Source of the DNA: Macrocystis pyrifera
Lineage: Eukaryota > Sar > Phaeophyceae > Laminariales > Laminariaceae
Direction: 5' to 3'
DNA length: 64,000 bases
NCBI GenBank assembly: GCA_031763025.1
Contig: JASSKH010000039.1
Location: 2,728,001 to 2,792,000, forward strand
Below the pieces are notes generated by a model. That model saw only the letters and a program-made list of their open reading frames with translations, did no database searches and had not been told where the DNA came from. Below, one piece after another: positions 22,800-33,245 of this stretch. Each line of letters opens with the position of its first letter. The stretch's first letter is position 1. Both the position numbers and the translations under genes were made by a program.

Positions 22800-25700
22800 C
22801 CCCGATAAATTATACACTTGTTGGCACCGACCCTCTCCCTGGTGATGTTCGATCACTGCAGTGACATTATCGTACCAAGGTATGACTGCTTTAACCTAAT
22901 TAAATCAGGGGCATAGACGTCATAATGTACTCGAACGTGGAAGAGGACACCAGCTGTTGTAGGCACAGAAAACAGGACTCTATACCGCACCTCCAACGGC
23001 CAAAATGCTTCGTATTGAGAATCAATTGAACAAAACATCGAACGAAGATATATCAAATACGCATGCGATTGATCGCGGTGCTATACATGTGACTGCGCCA
23101 CCACCTCTCACGCATACCACGACTGTCCTCTACTGGGCGTGATAAACGTGAAGACAAGGTTTGGTTGTTGTGAGCTGTTTTGAAACGTCTCGTTACCCAA
23201 GGACGAAGAGGAACATAGGAGGAGTGCTGGAATGTTTTGATCCAGTGTCTACGACAGGTTGGCAAATGCACGATGACCGAGGTAGTACCTGTTGCTGCCA
23301 TGCGGCTTATCCGCTTACGACCCCTTCACATATATGTAGCGTATAGCCAAGTACTGCCCTCGCAAGAAAGCCAGGGGTTACGAATTGATTGTGGCCGTAT
23401 GCTCTTTGACAAGGGTGTCACTCAATATTCAAACATCTGCCATCGAACAGTGATGACCGAGACCGAACTTTACTTTTCGTGCCGTTTTTTTTTTGTTTTC
23501 GTTTCCCTCGATCGGACTCAAACTGCTGCCTTTGTGCGATGAATCGGACGTATGTTGTTTATGGTATATTTTTTTTCGTTTTTCACTTGGTTGTGCCGGT
23601 CCTTCGTATTGCCAAAGAGTGCAGTGTTGGTTTGGTCTTGCTTGAAGTAGGCCCTTACTGGTTCTTTTCCTGAAATCTGCCGTCATCCGAGCTATGCAAT
23701 TTTGTTTCTCCCAAGCACTTAAACACTGTGGAATGAAAAATGAACTAGTGGAGCGCTCTGAACTATCACAACAGCGACCCTAGGAAAATAAGTAAAAAAA
23801 ACACGTTGTGTCGGAATGCTTTGATAGATTCTCGCCGCCTTGCTGAAGTTGTGCTACCTTCAGAATTCCTCCCCAGAAGACTAGGCGTGGTCGTTTAAGG
23901 GGACGATAAGCCTTCACAAACATATGATCGGAGCATAGCTCAGCTGAGATGGGTGCGAGTACTTTGATTTGTACGAAATCCACGGCCGGTAGAAAATATT
24001 GTATTGAAGAGATGAAGTCGGCGCTAAAGCGATGTTGTTCCCGCGGCGTTATGCTGGACTTCAAAATGTCCGAGCGATTCAGAAGACAGGGGATTCTTAC
24101 GAACTATCCCCGGGGGCTGGTTTGACCGTTTCGCGCTCCTCTTTCACCGTTGAGCTTTTGATATCAGCTTCACCTCACATGCACCGAAGGCGAGCGTACG
24201 TCGTATGTATTGGTGAATTTGGCGCACCTTCTAACGCATTTGTTGACCGTGAAGACAAATATGAATGAAAACACGGACACGCGTAACCAACGTTGGTGCC
24301 AATACCAGTATACCGTTAAACGTTGCCTGACCAACCTAAAAAGGGGGTGTCGAAATAAACTTGAAATTCGTGTGCAACCCGAAAATGGCTGAGTCTGCTG
24401 TCGGCATTCCTTCATGTCACATGATTCGGACTTTGTTTGAACCAATGATTATTCAAAGTATTGAAGGCACACGTTGTTCATGACAATCGATGATAATATT
24501 TCCCCTTCCTGGAAGCGTTTTCCAGGGGTGGCGTTTGTTCCTAATGGTTTCCTGTTGTACAGGGTAAGAAATAATAAATACAGCCACACTCGCCATGTCG
24601 GAACAAAAAACAAACTAGTTGGTTGGACTTTCTGTCATGAATTAAATAATTCGTTTTATCATTATTTTTTTATATTGAAGTTCAACCCTTGTCCGAGACA
24701 CAAAATTTGAGATTCGTGTCGAGATCTTTTTTTCGTGAACCCTTCCATCGTTCAAAATGGGGACGTGTTCCGTTCAGTGTGAATCTCGCCACATCAAGCA
24801 GCCTGGAAATACCTTGCGTTGTAATGTGAAAGTAATTGTGTGGTCCGCGAGTTTTCTGACTTGTTTGGTGTCTAATTCAATAGACATACCCGTACATCGT
24901 CGAAGTTGAAGTATTATCAAGGTTCGTTTCCCACATCTCTGCTGTAAAATAAAGAGCGAAACGCCCCGTGATATCATCATCTATAGTGTCTGGGCCAGCT
25001 GTATTCCTTCCAGGTTCAAACGCCGCTATGGGAATCGCTCAATCCAATTAGTACCATCCGTATACCAACAGCGACTAATGTTATGGTTGTGCCTGGCAAA
25101 ACGTACTTTGGATGTAATCATCGAAAAACGAAGTCGGAGGAACCTAACCAAACCATTATTCTGGCGATAGCCAACCCAGCCATCACAAAACGAAAAAACA
25201 AATACAAAACACTTCGCAAAGTCGATCGAGTCAGTAGCGATGGCGTAGATTCATACGTTTGAAGGTGATGACGCCCAAAAATATGTTTTTCGAAGGTCGA
25301 ACCGATGTGACATTGACATTATGTCATACAGCCCGTCAGGATGATACCTAGGCGAAACTTTTGCACTGCAATAGACGTAGATATATTCTTGTGCCAAAAT
25401 ATTGGCTAAACTTTAAACTTCATTCGATAATCGTCGACTGATCCCCTACGAACGATTTCCACGCGATAAGAGACACCGGTGCGCAGAACGTCGAATCCGG
25501 CCCTGGACATTGGAGGACACTATTGTTCAAGGAAATAAGTAGGCAACGATGTAAGTGCGTTCAGTGATCGTGATATACGAATATTAAACTTGAGCGAAGT
25601 TCAAGTTGAGTTCAAGGCTCGGGGAGCAATCGGTGTCTTCACCTGGAGGACCGCACTGCTTGTTTGTACCACCGCACGTCCAGTCGAGATGAGACGGTGG

Positions 25701-26040
25701 CCATTGACAGCCGCCTTCGTGAATACGTGACGCATGATAGATGTTACGTAGAGTCACGTGTTGTCGACATTCAGCTACTCTAAGCGTGTCAACTCCAGTG
25801 AGAGCAAACATGCAAACATGATGAGTAAGCATGGCGCAGGCCGAATTACCACGGTTGTCCGTTGATGACGACAATGATAGACAATCGTAGTATTGCTGCT
25901 TAACGCCCTTGGGGGACCTATGGGGTTTCGGGTACAAACCTGCGCGCCGGGGTGTTTGGTATGTGACCTGGGCGTATTCTGGAAACAAACTACTGGAACT
26001 CACTTTCTCCGGGGCGACACAATCGCGAATCAGGTTGTTT
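22800..26040. other. no supported gene
   Basis: Scattered frames of 60-140 codons occur. The longest (25584-26003, minus, with CQWPPSHLDWTCGGTNKQCG) is Cys-rich but matches nothing I know. No tRNA, repeat array or mobile-element end was found. Confidence 0.3.
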
Positions 26041-26054
26041 CACGATGTGGGTTT

Positions 26055-26430
26055 GCCAAAGGTGCGGTGCAGTTCGGTGCGTATTCTTTACAAGCGAATC
26101 GCGCTGTACGCTTTCCCACTCGAATTATTCGCACCGAAACGCACCACACGGTAGTCGTAGAAGTCCGGAAATTCCTCATCCGCACCGCACCGCACCGTAC
26201 CAGATATTCAAACGAAAATCCGCCAACCGTTTGGCTCTAACAACGCAACATACCGAGAGGCGATACTAGAGTCATTGAACTTTGCTGCCAGGTGGGAACG
26301 GGGCTACGCGTGTTTTATTTACCTCGTTTTCCCACCCTGTACCGCATCGTACGGATTTAAACCGCACCGCACGCCATCTAACCGCCCCGTTTCGTACTCA
26401 AAACACCACCGCACTGCATCGTATGGAAGT
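26055..26430. repeat. CGCACCGCAC-rich segment, possible decayed TIR element
   Basis: The left side carries GGTGCGGTGCAGTTCGGTGC and the right side carries repeated CGCACCGCAC and CACCGCACTGCATCG in the opposite sense, with CCGCACCGCACCGCACCG near 26180. The inverted arrangement of short GC-rich motifs resembles subterminal repeats of hAT-like MITEs. Ends and target duplications could not be fixed. Confidence 0.35.
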
Positions 26431-26819
26431 CCGATGCCAACCTCCACACCACATTGATGTTTGATGCACAAGTAGTAGGGGTACTGTAGCATCTACTGTA
26501 CTGTGGCGATCCTGACTTGAGGAGCTCGACACCTCACCTAGACTGATCTTGAGGAAATTCATTAATTTAACCTGATCAGTAACTCTTACATGGCAGGTGC
26601 AACCGAAAACCAATGCTCGGCTCATATATCCGGTAGGTCTTCATTTCAGGCGCTAACTCCGTCAGTCAGACGTGGCTTCTCCAGAATGTGTAACGTACCA
26701 CAAGGTACTTGAAGTATATTGGGGATCTTGTATTTAAATGAACCACACCGTTTATCGGTAGTACACCGTAATCCGCATTTGAAAAAAATATGTGTTTCTC
26801 CTGTTGTTTCATCGTTTCG

Positions 26820-26827
26820 TATTTTAG
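26820..26827 (+). repeat. left 8-bp target duplication of hAT element
   Basis: TATTTTAG directly precedes the left TIR. The right flank at 28487-28494 is TATTTTAC, 7 of 8 identical. Eight-bp target duplications are the hAT hallmark. Confidence 0.7.
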
Positions 26828-28486
26828 GGTGGTGCTCGGTAATTTTCCCGTCGTTGTTGTACCGCCCTGGTGGACGGTCCCGGAATTCCGCCGGTTTCCC
26901 GGCACATTTCGTGTTACCGTCTACCGCCAAGGGCAGTACCGCCCGAAAACCGAAATGCCGTCTACCGTCAAAAAAATTACCGTCGTATTGAATCACCGTC
27001 AAAACAATGTCCGTCAAGGTTCACTATCTACCGTCAACCGGCAATTAATTACCGTCAGATTCACATATCACCGTCTACCGGCAAATAAATACCGTCAACT
27101 CTAGGCACCGCCAGAAAAAATTCTGGGAGCACTGGATCCCGCCCAAAAGACACCGTCAGTACTGGATAGCGCCCAAACGACACCGTCAGTACTGGATAGC
27201 GCCCAAACGACACCGTCAGTACTGGATACCTCCGGCTTCCGTCACCACCGGGCGGTGTATGCTACTCGCGCGAGAGCTGCTGGTGTACTTGGTGGAGGCG
27301 GACCAGATAGACGTGGATGACTTCAACGTTCTGGGTTTCTGGAATAGGACAGCGCATGCCCGAACACGGGCAAGGTCACGTCTCCTGCGGAAATGCCGTA
27401 CCTAGCGTTTTCAACGCGGTTGTATCACGGAGTCGAAGCCACCAGCTGTCAGGCCGAGCGCAATTTTTCAGTGCTCGCCCACCTCATTGGTCAGCTGCGC
27501 AGCAACATGCTTGAAAGTAAGGTCGAGCGCATGATGTTCGTGCGGCTGAATAGACACATGATTGACGAGGTCTGCGAGTTGGACGCCGCGAATGAGCAGG
27601 CACGTGCCCAGCAATCGGCGGCGGCGCAGCTGCAGAGGGAAAAATGGTGGTTGAGATTTCCTAGATGCCACGACTTGTTATCATCGAGCGAGATCATGAG
27701 TAGCTAAAGTCCTCAGACGTGCATTCATCAGTTGTTGGCTTCGTGTAGGCGAGTAGCTCTTCTTGTGGGTGAGTGAGGCGGGGAGAACTCATGATAGGTT
27801 GGGTAGAAATGCAAAAATGGCAGATGAGAGGGGGGGGGGTTAGACGAGGCTCGGTCGGGCCTATCCCCTGAACTTCTATCTTTTATTTTCTCCGGTGTTT
27901 GCTGTTTAGATGATGAGACTGCTCAGTTTCGATTAATGCGAGGAAAAGAGAAAAGAGAGCCTGTCCGCCTGTGAGGTACGTATGTACATATCCAACAAAT
28001 GCAAAATGTCGGCGAATTGATGTTTGTTTCCGTTTACGGCTGAGGGCTTTACCACCGAAAAACGAAGTACCGTCCACCGTCAACGAAAATATCGTCGTGG
28101 CCTAGTAAAGCCGAGATATTACCGGCATATTTTGGCTTTTTCCGTTTCCGTCAAATTGGTTACCGTCAAAATACGAAATTCCGTCTACCGTCAACGAAAT
28201 TACCGTCGTGTCCAGATACTGCCGGGATATTTACCGGCATGTTTTGGATTGCCCGTTTCCGTCAAATTAGTTACCGTCAAAATACGAAATTCCGTCTACC
28301 GTCAACGACATTACCGTCGTGTTCTATTGCCGCCTAGATATTTACCGGCAAAATGAGGGATTTTCCATTTCCGTCAAATTGGTTACCGTCAGAATACCAA
28401 ATACCGTCTACCGTCAAAAATATCACCGCCAAATGCATTGCCGTTCCGTCTGAGTTCCGTCTGAAATATCGTTACCGAGCACCACC
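26828..28486 (+). mobile_element. hAT-type DNA transposon, internally deleted
   Basis: Terminal inverted repeats GGTGGTGCTCGGTAA (26828-26842) and TTACCGAGCACCACC (28472-28486) are exact. Both ends are followed inwards by long subterminal arrays of ACCGTC, CCGTCTACCGTCAA and TTACCGTC motifs (about 26845-27240 and 28030-28460), the presumed transposase-binding regions. A 27-bp unit (ACTGGATA-CGCCC-AAACGACACCGTCAGT type) is repeated about three times at 27130-27230. The middle retains only the C-terminal part of a hAT transposase. At 1659 bp it is far shorter than a complete hAT element. Target duplications of 8 bp match at 7 positions. Confidence 0.85.
27259..27707 (+). pseudogene. hAT transposase C-terminal dimerisation region, frameshifted
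   Basis: The first frame (27259-27405) encodes ARELLVYLVEADQIDVDDF then NVLGFWNRTAHA and stops. The next frame (27393-27707) continues YHGVEATSCQAERNFSVLAH, then LIGQLRSNML and KVERMMFVRLNRHMIDE. This is the hAT dimerisation block: (I/V)LGWW, then ATS-x-x-xER-x-FS, then RN-x-L...E-x-x-x-(F/L)L-x-x-N. The frameshift falls between FWNR and LAFSTRLYHG. The N-terminal BED zinc finger and catalytic RNase H-like core are absent, so the protein could not catalyse transposition. Confidence 0.85.
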
Positions 28487-28494
28487 TATTTTAC

Positions 28495-29170
28495 GGTTTT
28501 GCTAGCATGTGGTATTGGAGGATCGTCAGAACGGCTTTTGAATTGAAAGACGGACCACCGCCAATACCACCACGATCACCACCACTACTACAGTACAACT
28601 ATACACGTAGGTGCGTAGGACAATGACGCCTTTCTTCTGCTTGCCTGTTCCAAGCATTTGTGTTTCACTGTTATCCGATCCGGGAATACAGTTCCTTTTT
28701 TCCCATTATCAGTTGGCGTTCAAGCTTGACCCCAATGCGCACACCCTCACAATTGTAAATCGGCACGTTTTCCCCCGGATGTGCTTCGCATTTAGTTTGT
28801 AGGCAGGGGCGTTTATTCCGGATGGTCAACTTTTTACTCAAACCATTGGCACGGGGCGAATACTAGAAAGGAGGGAGTTGCCGGCATCAGTATGTATGGT
28901 AAACGCAAATCGTGTGGACAGCAGCTCGAATCTTCCGCAACGGTCGGGCCAGCATGGGCGGTTTAAGACAGAGATGTCTATCCGTGTGGATATAGTGACC
29001 TACATCTCTGGATGTCCGAAAGAGAATCCACCGTGGAAATGCCGTACGAAAAATGTTGTGAATGACGAGCGTCATACTATGACGAATGGAGGTGGTTACA
29101 AAAGGAACTCGTTCAAGAGAACCGGACCGACTCGACGCATGAATCCGGTTGATGATCAGTTGTATGTTAT
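28495..29170. other. no supported gene
   Basis: Open frames at 28878-29237 (plus) and 28887-29189 (minus) overlap and match nothing recognised. The stretch directly abuts the 5' LTR of copia copy 1. Confidence 0.3.
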
Positions 29171-29444
29171 TGATTGTGCTCAGAAACACGACGGAGACGT
29201 TACATCAAATATTAGGGAGTTCCATATATTGACATAGGATTATAGGAGAGGGATATTTAGTCGGATATTCGGGGGATAAACGGGAGGTTTATTCCCGCGT
29301 CATGTTGGATAATAACCTGCATACGATGCATGAGCTGTCACTCGACAGCTCGGATATAATATAAGAGGAGTTCCGTGTTACTGTCTGGAGTCAACCACGC
29401 GTTCCCGTGCCAGCTGCGCCTATACCTTTAGAGATCAATCAACA
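29171..29444 (+). repeat. 5' LTR of copia copy 1
   Basis: A 274-bp segment starting TGATTGTGCTCAG and ending CAATCAACA (TG...CA). It matches the 3' LTR of copy 2 (60015-60289, reversed) with only scattered differences. The left border is defined by comparison with copy 2, where a polypurine tract ends at the same base. No clear initiator-Met tRNA primer-binding site follows. Confidence 0.85.
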
Positions 29445-29691
29445 CACTAGTGAGTCCGGCGATCTTCTATTGGCAAGCGTAGCCAAGGCCAACCTAGAGA
29501 GGTGGGAACCTGCTTCGGCATGCCTAGTTTCGAGGACATGCCCAGTCAAGAAGCCAGCGTGGAGAGTGAAAAGACCATAGAGGAGATGAAGAAGAAAATA
29601 GAGGTCCGCGCAGGGAGCAGGAAAGGAAGGGGGGGCCGGTGGCGGGACGAGAGGAGAAGGAACTGCTGGAAGACAACAAGCAGCGTCGACG

Positions 29692-31278
29692 GTGCCGACA
29701 CCTGGGCTGGAGGCCCGATCAGGCATGTCACTACCTTCTTTGTACCGCCCAAGTTTGTCCCAGTCGAGACCCCCGAAGTTCGATAACGTAGAGGCCCACT
29801 TTAGCATGTGGCGTAGTAAGTTTTTGGCATACCTATCATCGCTTGGGTGCTTGCATGTACTCAGTAGCACAGCAAACCCAGTTATGGTGGGTGACATGAG
29901 GGTTTCGCCGGAGGAACTAGCCTCCAGACATTCCCCCCAGGAGATTAGGGACGCGAGATTGGTGTATGGATTGATGATGGAGGCCATGACAGGATACGAT
30001 ATGGCTGAGTTTAGAATGCAAAAGGCAATGTCTCCGAGTGGTGCTTGGAAGGAGTTGGAAGACTATTATATGCCGAAGACGATAGCCGCAACTCATAGAT
30101 TGAGGAGGGAATTTGATACAATCCGAATGGCCGAGGATGAAAACCCCTTGCTGTTCCTAGGAAGGGTGGACAAGGCAGCAGATGAGCTGGCGATGCTAGG
30201 ATGTGGTAAGAGTACAGAGGAAGTAAACCGCCACATTGTCACCAACCTCTCATCTTTGAATACTATTCAAAGCAAGTCCATCCTTTCCCGCCCTTCCATC
30301 CCCCGTTCCGAGATCGATGAGATCATCCGTGACGCGTATGCTAACGACAAGGTAGAGAAGGAGATGGTTTCTAGGGCGTTGGGCGTGCAGGGAGTGGTAG
30401 GTCAGCATGCCTTGTATGCCGGAGGAGCGCAGCCTGCCGGTGGCGGAGGTGCGGGTCCAGGAGGGGGAAGGAGGAACAGGAGAGGTGGGAGGCTCAAGGA
30501 TGGGCAACAGCAGCAGCAGCAGCAGCCCCAACGACAGCAGCAGCAGCAGCAGCCCCAGCAGCAGCCCCAGCAGCAGCAGCAGCAGCAGCAGCAGCTCCAG
30601 TATCAGCAGCAGCAGCAGCAATATCAGCAGCAGCAGCCTCAGCAGCAGCAGCAGCAGCACCAACGGCAGCAGCAGCATCCTCAACAGCAGCAGCAGCACC
30701 GTCCCCATCAGCAACGTGGTAACCGGGGAGGAGCTTCGTCGGGGGGGATAACCGGCCCCAAATGGCGTTGGGATGCCGTGGCCTGCAGGTACCGTTGGGA
30801 TGACTCAGCCCCAGACCCCTTCGGTACGGGTGGAGTAGTTCCCCCCATGGGTTGGGTACCTACCGACCCACCACCAGGGACGTTGCCGCCGATGCCCCCG
30901 CCGCCCGCAGCGACTCCGGCAGGCTGGGGTCCCCCACCGAACAACCCATGGAGGCGCAAGGGGCCCTGCTTCCGGTGCGGCAGACCGGGCCACCACGCCG
31001 CGGAATGCTCCCGCGCAAATGAATATCGCTTTCCCGGGTGCTGCTTCTCCTCAAGGTGGCTGGCTGCAGGAGACGCCCTACGGCAGTGGTGGGTATACCT
31101 CGGCCGGAGCTTCACCGCCACAGCAACCCTCCTTCAGCACTTCCCCCTCCCCTGGCCCAGCGAACAACGGCAACCCTACCTACGTTCGATCCGCTATCGA
31201 TCCTCACCGCGCAGTTTGCGCACCAAGGCAAGGGGAATGATGATTTTTTTTGGGTTAATGGGAGAGAAGAGTGGGTAG
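29692..31278 (+). CDS. gag: Gag-like protein with polyQ tract and CCHC zinc knuckle
   Basis: A 528-codon frame. Residues about 29-240 (KFDNVEAHFSMWRSKFLAYL, EDYYMPKTIAATHRLRREFD) follow the copia Gag/UBN2 alpha-helical capsid pattern. A Gly/Arg-rich stretch and then a Gln-rich block (about residues 272-343, encoded by CAG) follow, then a Pro/Gly/Trp-rich segment. A knuckle CFRCGRPGHHAAEC (CX2CX4HX4C) lies at residues 426-439. Beyond the knuckle the frame continues about 85 codons with unlike composition, while the next frame (from 31016, MNIAFPGAASPQGG) looks like the ancestral continuation. An indel there is therefore likely. The true start may lie further upstream, since frame changes obscure 29500-29700. 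Confidence 0.75.
   Translation: MPTPGLEARSGMSLPSLYRPSLSQSRPPKFDNVEAHFSMWRSKFLAYLSSLGCLHVLSSTANPVMVGDMRVSPEELASRHSPQEIRDARLVYGLMMEAMTGYDMAEFRMQKAMSPSGAWKELEDYYMPKTIAATHRLRREFDTIRMAEDENPLLFLGRVDKAADELAMLGCGKSTEEVNRHIVTNLSSLNTIQSKSILSRPSIPRSEIDEIIRDAYANDKVEKEMVSRALGVQGVVGQHALYAGGAQPAGGGGAGPGGGRRNRRGGRLKDGQQQQQQQPQRQQQQQQPQQQPQQQQQQQQQLQYQQQQQQYQQQQPQQQQQQHQRQQQHPQQQQQHRPHQQRGNRGGASSGGITGPKWRWDAVACRYRWDDSAPDPFGTGGVVPPMGWVPTDPPPGTLPPMPPPPAATPAGWGPPPNNPWRRKGPCFRCGRPGHHAAECSRANEYRFPGCCFSSRWLAAGDALRQWWVYLGRSFTATATLLQHFPLPWPSEQRQPYLRSIRYRSSPRSLRTKARGMMIFFGLMGEKSG
30506..30716 (+). repeat. CAG-coded polyglutamine tract inside gag
   Basis: About 70 codons, mostly CAG, interrupted by CCC, CTC, TAT and CAC codons. 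It is in frame in gag. The complementary polyL frame on the minus strand is an artefact. Confidence 0.9.
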
Positions 31279-33053
31279 CGGATTCGGGAGCAACTTTTCA
31301 AGTGACTGGCAACCCTTTTGGTATGGTAAACTGTACTCCCCCTCCCCCTGGTAAGAGCCGTTTGGTGGTCGGTGACATGAGGTCACTGAAGATAGAGTAC
31401 TTCGGTCAGATTCCAATTGTGATGCACAGCTCTCAGGGTGACGTTCAAGTTAGGCTGATGGACGTAGCATACGTACCCGGTGTTCGCTTCAATTTATTTT
31501 CGCTTCATGCAGTTATGTTGAAATGCCCGGTGACACTTGATGCTCAGGGAGCTCACACGTTGAATGGACAGCTGTCTTTCGTGCGTAGGGACGCGGGTTC
31601 ATACGTAGACGCCACGCGGATTGTAGAGACCCCGATTGCTGCCGCTGTTTTGGCTCCTGGAAAAATGAGGAGGATCGATATTGACGACCTTCACGTTGCC
31701 CTTGCCCACTCCCATGCTGACACTCTCCGTGAGACGGCACGCCAGATGGACATTAAGGTTTTTGGGGAGTTGGTTCCGTGTGCTGGGTGTTCTGAGGCGA
31801 AAGGGAGGAGGATGGCGGTGCCGTGGACGACCGAGTGCCGTTCTACCAGGCCTCTGGAGCGTCTGTTCGTGGATCTGTCGGGACAACAGCCTACGTCTGC
31901 TGGCGGTGCGTCATACGTGATGATGATCGTCGACGACTACTCGCGACCTGGATGGCCGTATTTCTTGAAGCGGAAGTCCGACGTCCCGAAGGTCTTCGCT
32001 GGTTTCCTGGCCGACATCAACGCGAAGGGTGTGCCGTCCATCGTGGAGTGCCTTCGCTCGGACAACGGCACCGAGTTCACCAAGGCGGAGTTCGTGGAGT
32101 TGCTCAACCACCACGGCATCCGCCGCGAGTACACGCCCGTCGATTCTCCGAAGCATAACGGGGTGGTCGAGCGACGGATCGCCATGACGCTGGAGCTTGC
32201 AATGGCGTCCCGCCTGGAGGCCACCCGCCTGTTCGGCGATGCAAGGATGCCGGCGACGCAGCCCCTCTGGGCTGAGTCATGCGTGTACGCGAGCGATGTG
32301 ATCAACATGACGGCGAGGGTAAGGGACAAGCCGGAAATGCACTCGCCGTACCGAAAATTCAACGGGAGACCACCGTTTGCGCGGCTTCTCCCGTTTCTGA
32401 AGCCGGGCTTCCACCACGTCAGGAGGACCCTGAAGACCGAGCCGAAGGCGGAGGCTTGCTTCTACCTCAACGGCGGCAACCACCACGCAGCTGACTGCAG
32501 CAAGATCCTGCTGATGTCTGGCCGAAGGTCGTTCTCCCGTGACGTCACTTGGGAACACCCGAGGAAACCGTTTGTGGGGTTACTGCCTTCGGAGGAGGAG
32601 AGCTCCCCGCCGCCGCCGTCGCCGTCGCCACCGCCGCAAGGTGCGCCGGAGCCTCTGAGGGGCCCCGACGTATGGCCCGAGCCACCGTCCCCATCTCCAC
32701 TGCTGCCGCCGCAACCGCCGTCATCAACGCCGCTACCGCCGCCGCCGCCGCCGTCGCCGTCGCCACCGCCATCGCCGTCACCGTCGCCGTCGCTGCCGCC
32801 GTCATCGTCACCGCCGCCGCTACAGCCGCCGTCACCGCCGCCGCCGTCGCCGTCGCCGCCGCCGCCGTCGCCGTTATCATCGCCGTCGCCGTCGCAGCAG
32901 TCTCCGCAGCCACAGCTTTCGCAGCGTGCTGCCCGGGCACTGGGTTATTATATCCCGGACCCGGCGGATGGCGATGTGCTGAGGGGGCGGACAAGGGGGG
33001 GAGACTGCACGACACCAGGAGAGCGGTGGCGCTGTGCAGAGAGGACGGACTAG
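31038..33053 (+). CDS. pol: copia Pol fragment: protease, GAG-pre-integrase, integrase, proline-rich tail
   Basis: A 671-codon frame, genuine from about 31190 (LTAQFAHQGKGNDDFFWVNG). Protease motif DSGA is at residues 82-85. The H-x4-H...C-x2-C pre-integrase zinc motif is in LHVALAHSHADT...PCAGC. Integrase triad Asp279 (LFVDLS), Asp342 (RSDNGTEF) and Glu378 (NGVVER) has the D-D-35-E spacing. YRKFNGRPPFARLLPF is the typical copia integrase tail. Residues about 520-625 are Pro/Ser-rich. The frame ends early at 33053, because a G7 run at 32995-33001 has one G more than in copy 2. It overlaps gag by 240 bp in the -1 frame. Confidence 0.85.
   Translation: MLLLLKVAGCRRRPTAVVGIPRPELHRHSNPPSALPPPLAQRTTATLPTFDPLSILTAQFAHQGKGNDDFFWVNGREEWVADSGATFQVTGNPFGMVNCTPPPPGKSRLVVGDMRSLKIEYFGQIPIVMHSSQGDVQVRLMDVAYVPGVRFNLFSLHAVMLKCPVTLDAQGAHTLNGQLSFVRRDAGSYVDATRIVETPIAAAVLAPGKMRRIDIDDLHVALAHSHADTLRETARQMDIKVFGELVPCAGCSEAKGRRMAVPWTTECRSTRPLERLFVDLSGQQPTSAGGASYVMMIVDDYSRPGWPYFLKRKSDVPKVFAGFLADINAKGVPSIVECLRSDNGTEFTKAEFVELLNHHGIRREYTPVDSPKHNGVVERRIAMTLELAMASRLEATRLFGDARMPATQPLWAESCVYASDVINMTARVRDKPEMHSPYRKFNGRPPFARLLPFLKPGFHHVRRTLKTEPKAEACFYLNGGNHHAADCSKILLMSGRRSFSRDVTWEHPRKPFVGLLPSEEESSPPPPSPSPPPQGAPEPLRGPDVWPEPPSPSPLLPPQPPSSTPLPPPPPPSPSPPPSPSPSPSLPPSSSPPPLQPPSPPPPSPSPPPPSPLSSPSPSQQSPQPQLSQRAARALGYYIPDPADGDVLRGRTRGGDCTTPGERWRCAERTD
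31243..31250 (+). promoter_or_regulatory. possible -1 ribosomal frameshift site (T8) at gag end
   Basis: Within the gag/pol overlap the gag frame reads ATT TTT TTT GGG, so the heptamer T TTT TTT lies in register. A -1 slip would continue directly into the protease frame as F-F-W-V-N-G. The gag stop is 28 bp downstream. Evidence against is that ancestral-looking peptide in the third frame (31016-31240) suggests simple indels instead. Confidence 0.25.
32598..32905 (+). repeat. proline/serine-coding low-complexity tract, copy 1
   Basis: CCGCCG/CCGTCG-type repeats encode about 100 residues of PPSPSP, SPSPPP and LPPSSS type after the integrase. The same tract is in copy 2 (about 62880-63190) with length differences, including an extra PP pair there. 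Confidence 0.9.
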
Positions 33054-33190
33054 GGGGGAGACCGCACGACACCAGGATGGTGGTGGCGGTGTGCAGGGTG
33101 ATCGGGCCAGGGGGGAAGCTGGGCGACATCCGGAAGGTGGAGATGTGCTGAGGGGGCGGACAAGAGGGGAAACTGCGCGGAAACGCGAGG
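32973..33190 (+). repeat. 57-bp tandem repeats after the proline tract, copy 1
   Basis: About four diverged units, each carrying GGGCGGACAAG-GGGGAGAC or a variant and coding for GRTRGETARHQE-like peptides in the correct frame. Copy 2 carries the same array in frame. In copy 1 an extra G shifts the frame. Confidence 0.8.
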
Positions 33191-33245
33191 CTATGGGGCA
33201 TGGGCTGCTGTCGTTGATGGCAGCGCGGGAAGGTATAGGCCATGT

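Larger units (their letters stand above)
29171..33245 (+). mobile_element. Ty1/copia-type LTR retrotransposon, copy 1, 3'-truncated
   Basis: Order is 5' LTR, gag with CCHC knuckle, protease, GAG-pre-integrase, integrase, proline-rich linker and tandem repeats. Integrase upstream of where reverse transcriptase should be is the copia order. Identity with copy 2 (60-64 kb, minus strand) ends at 33245, directly after CATGT. Reverse transcriptase, RNase H and 3' LTR are missing, and unrelated sequence follows. No 3' target duplication can therefore be scored. Confidence 0.9.

Noticed and set aside
27130-27235. Three ACACCGTCAGTACTGGATA units as a CRISPR-like array
   Set aside because: Units are contiguous with no unique spacers, and they lie in the subterminal region of a hAT transposon in eukaryotic DNA.
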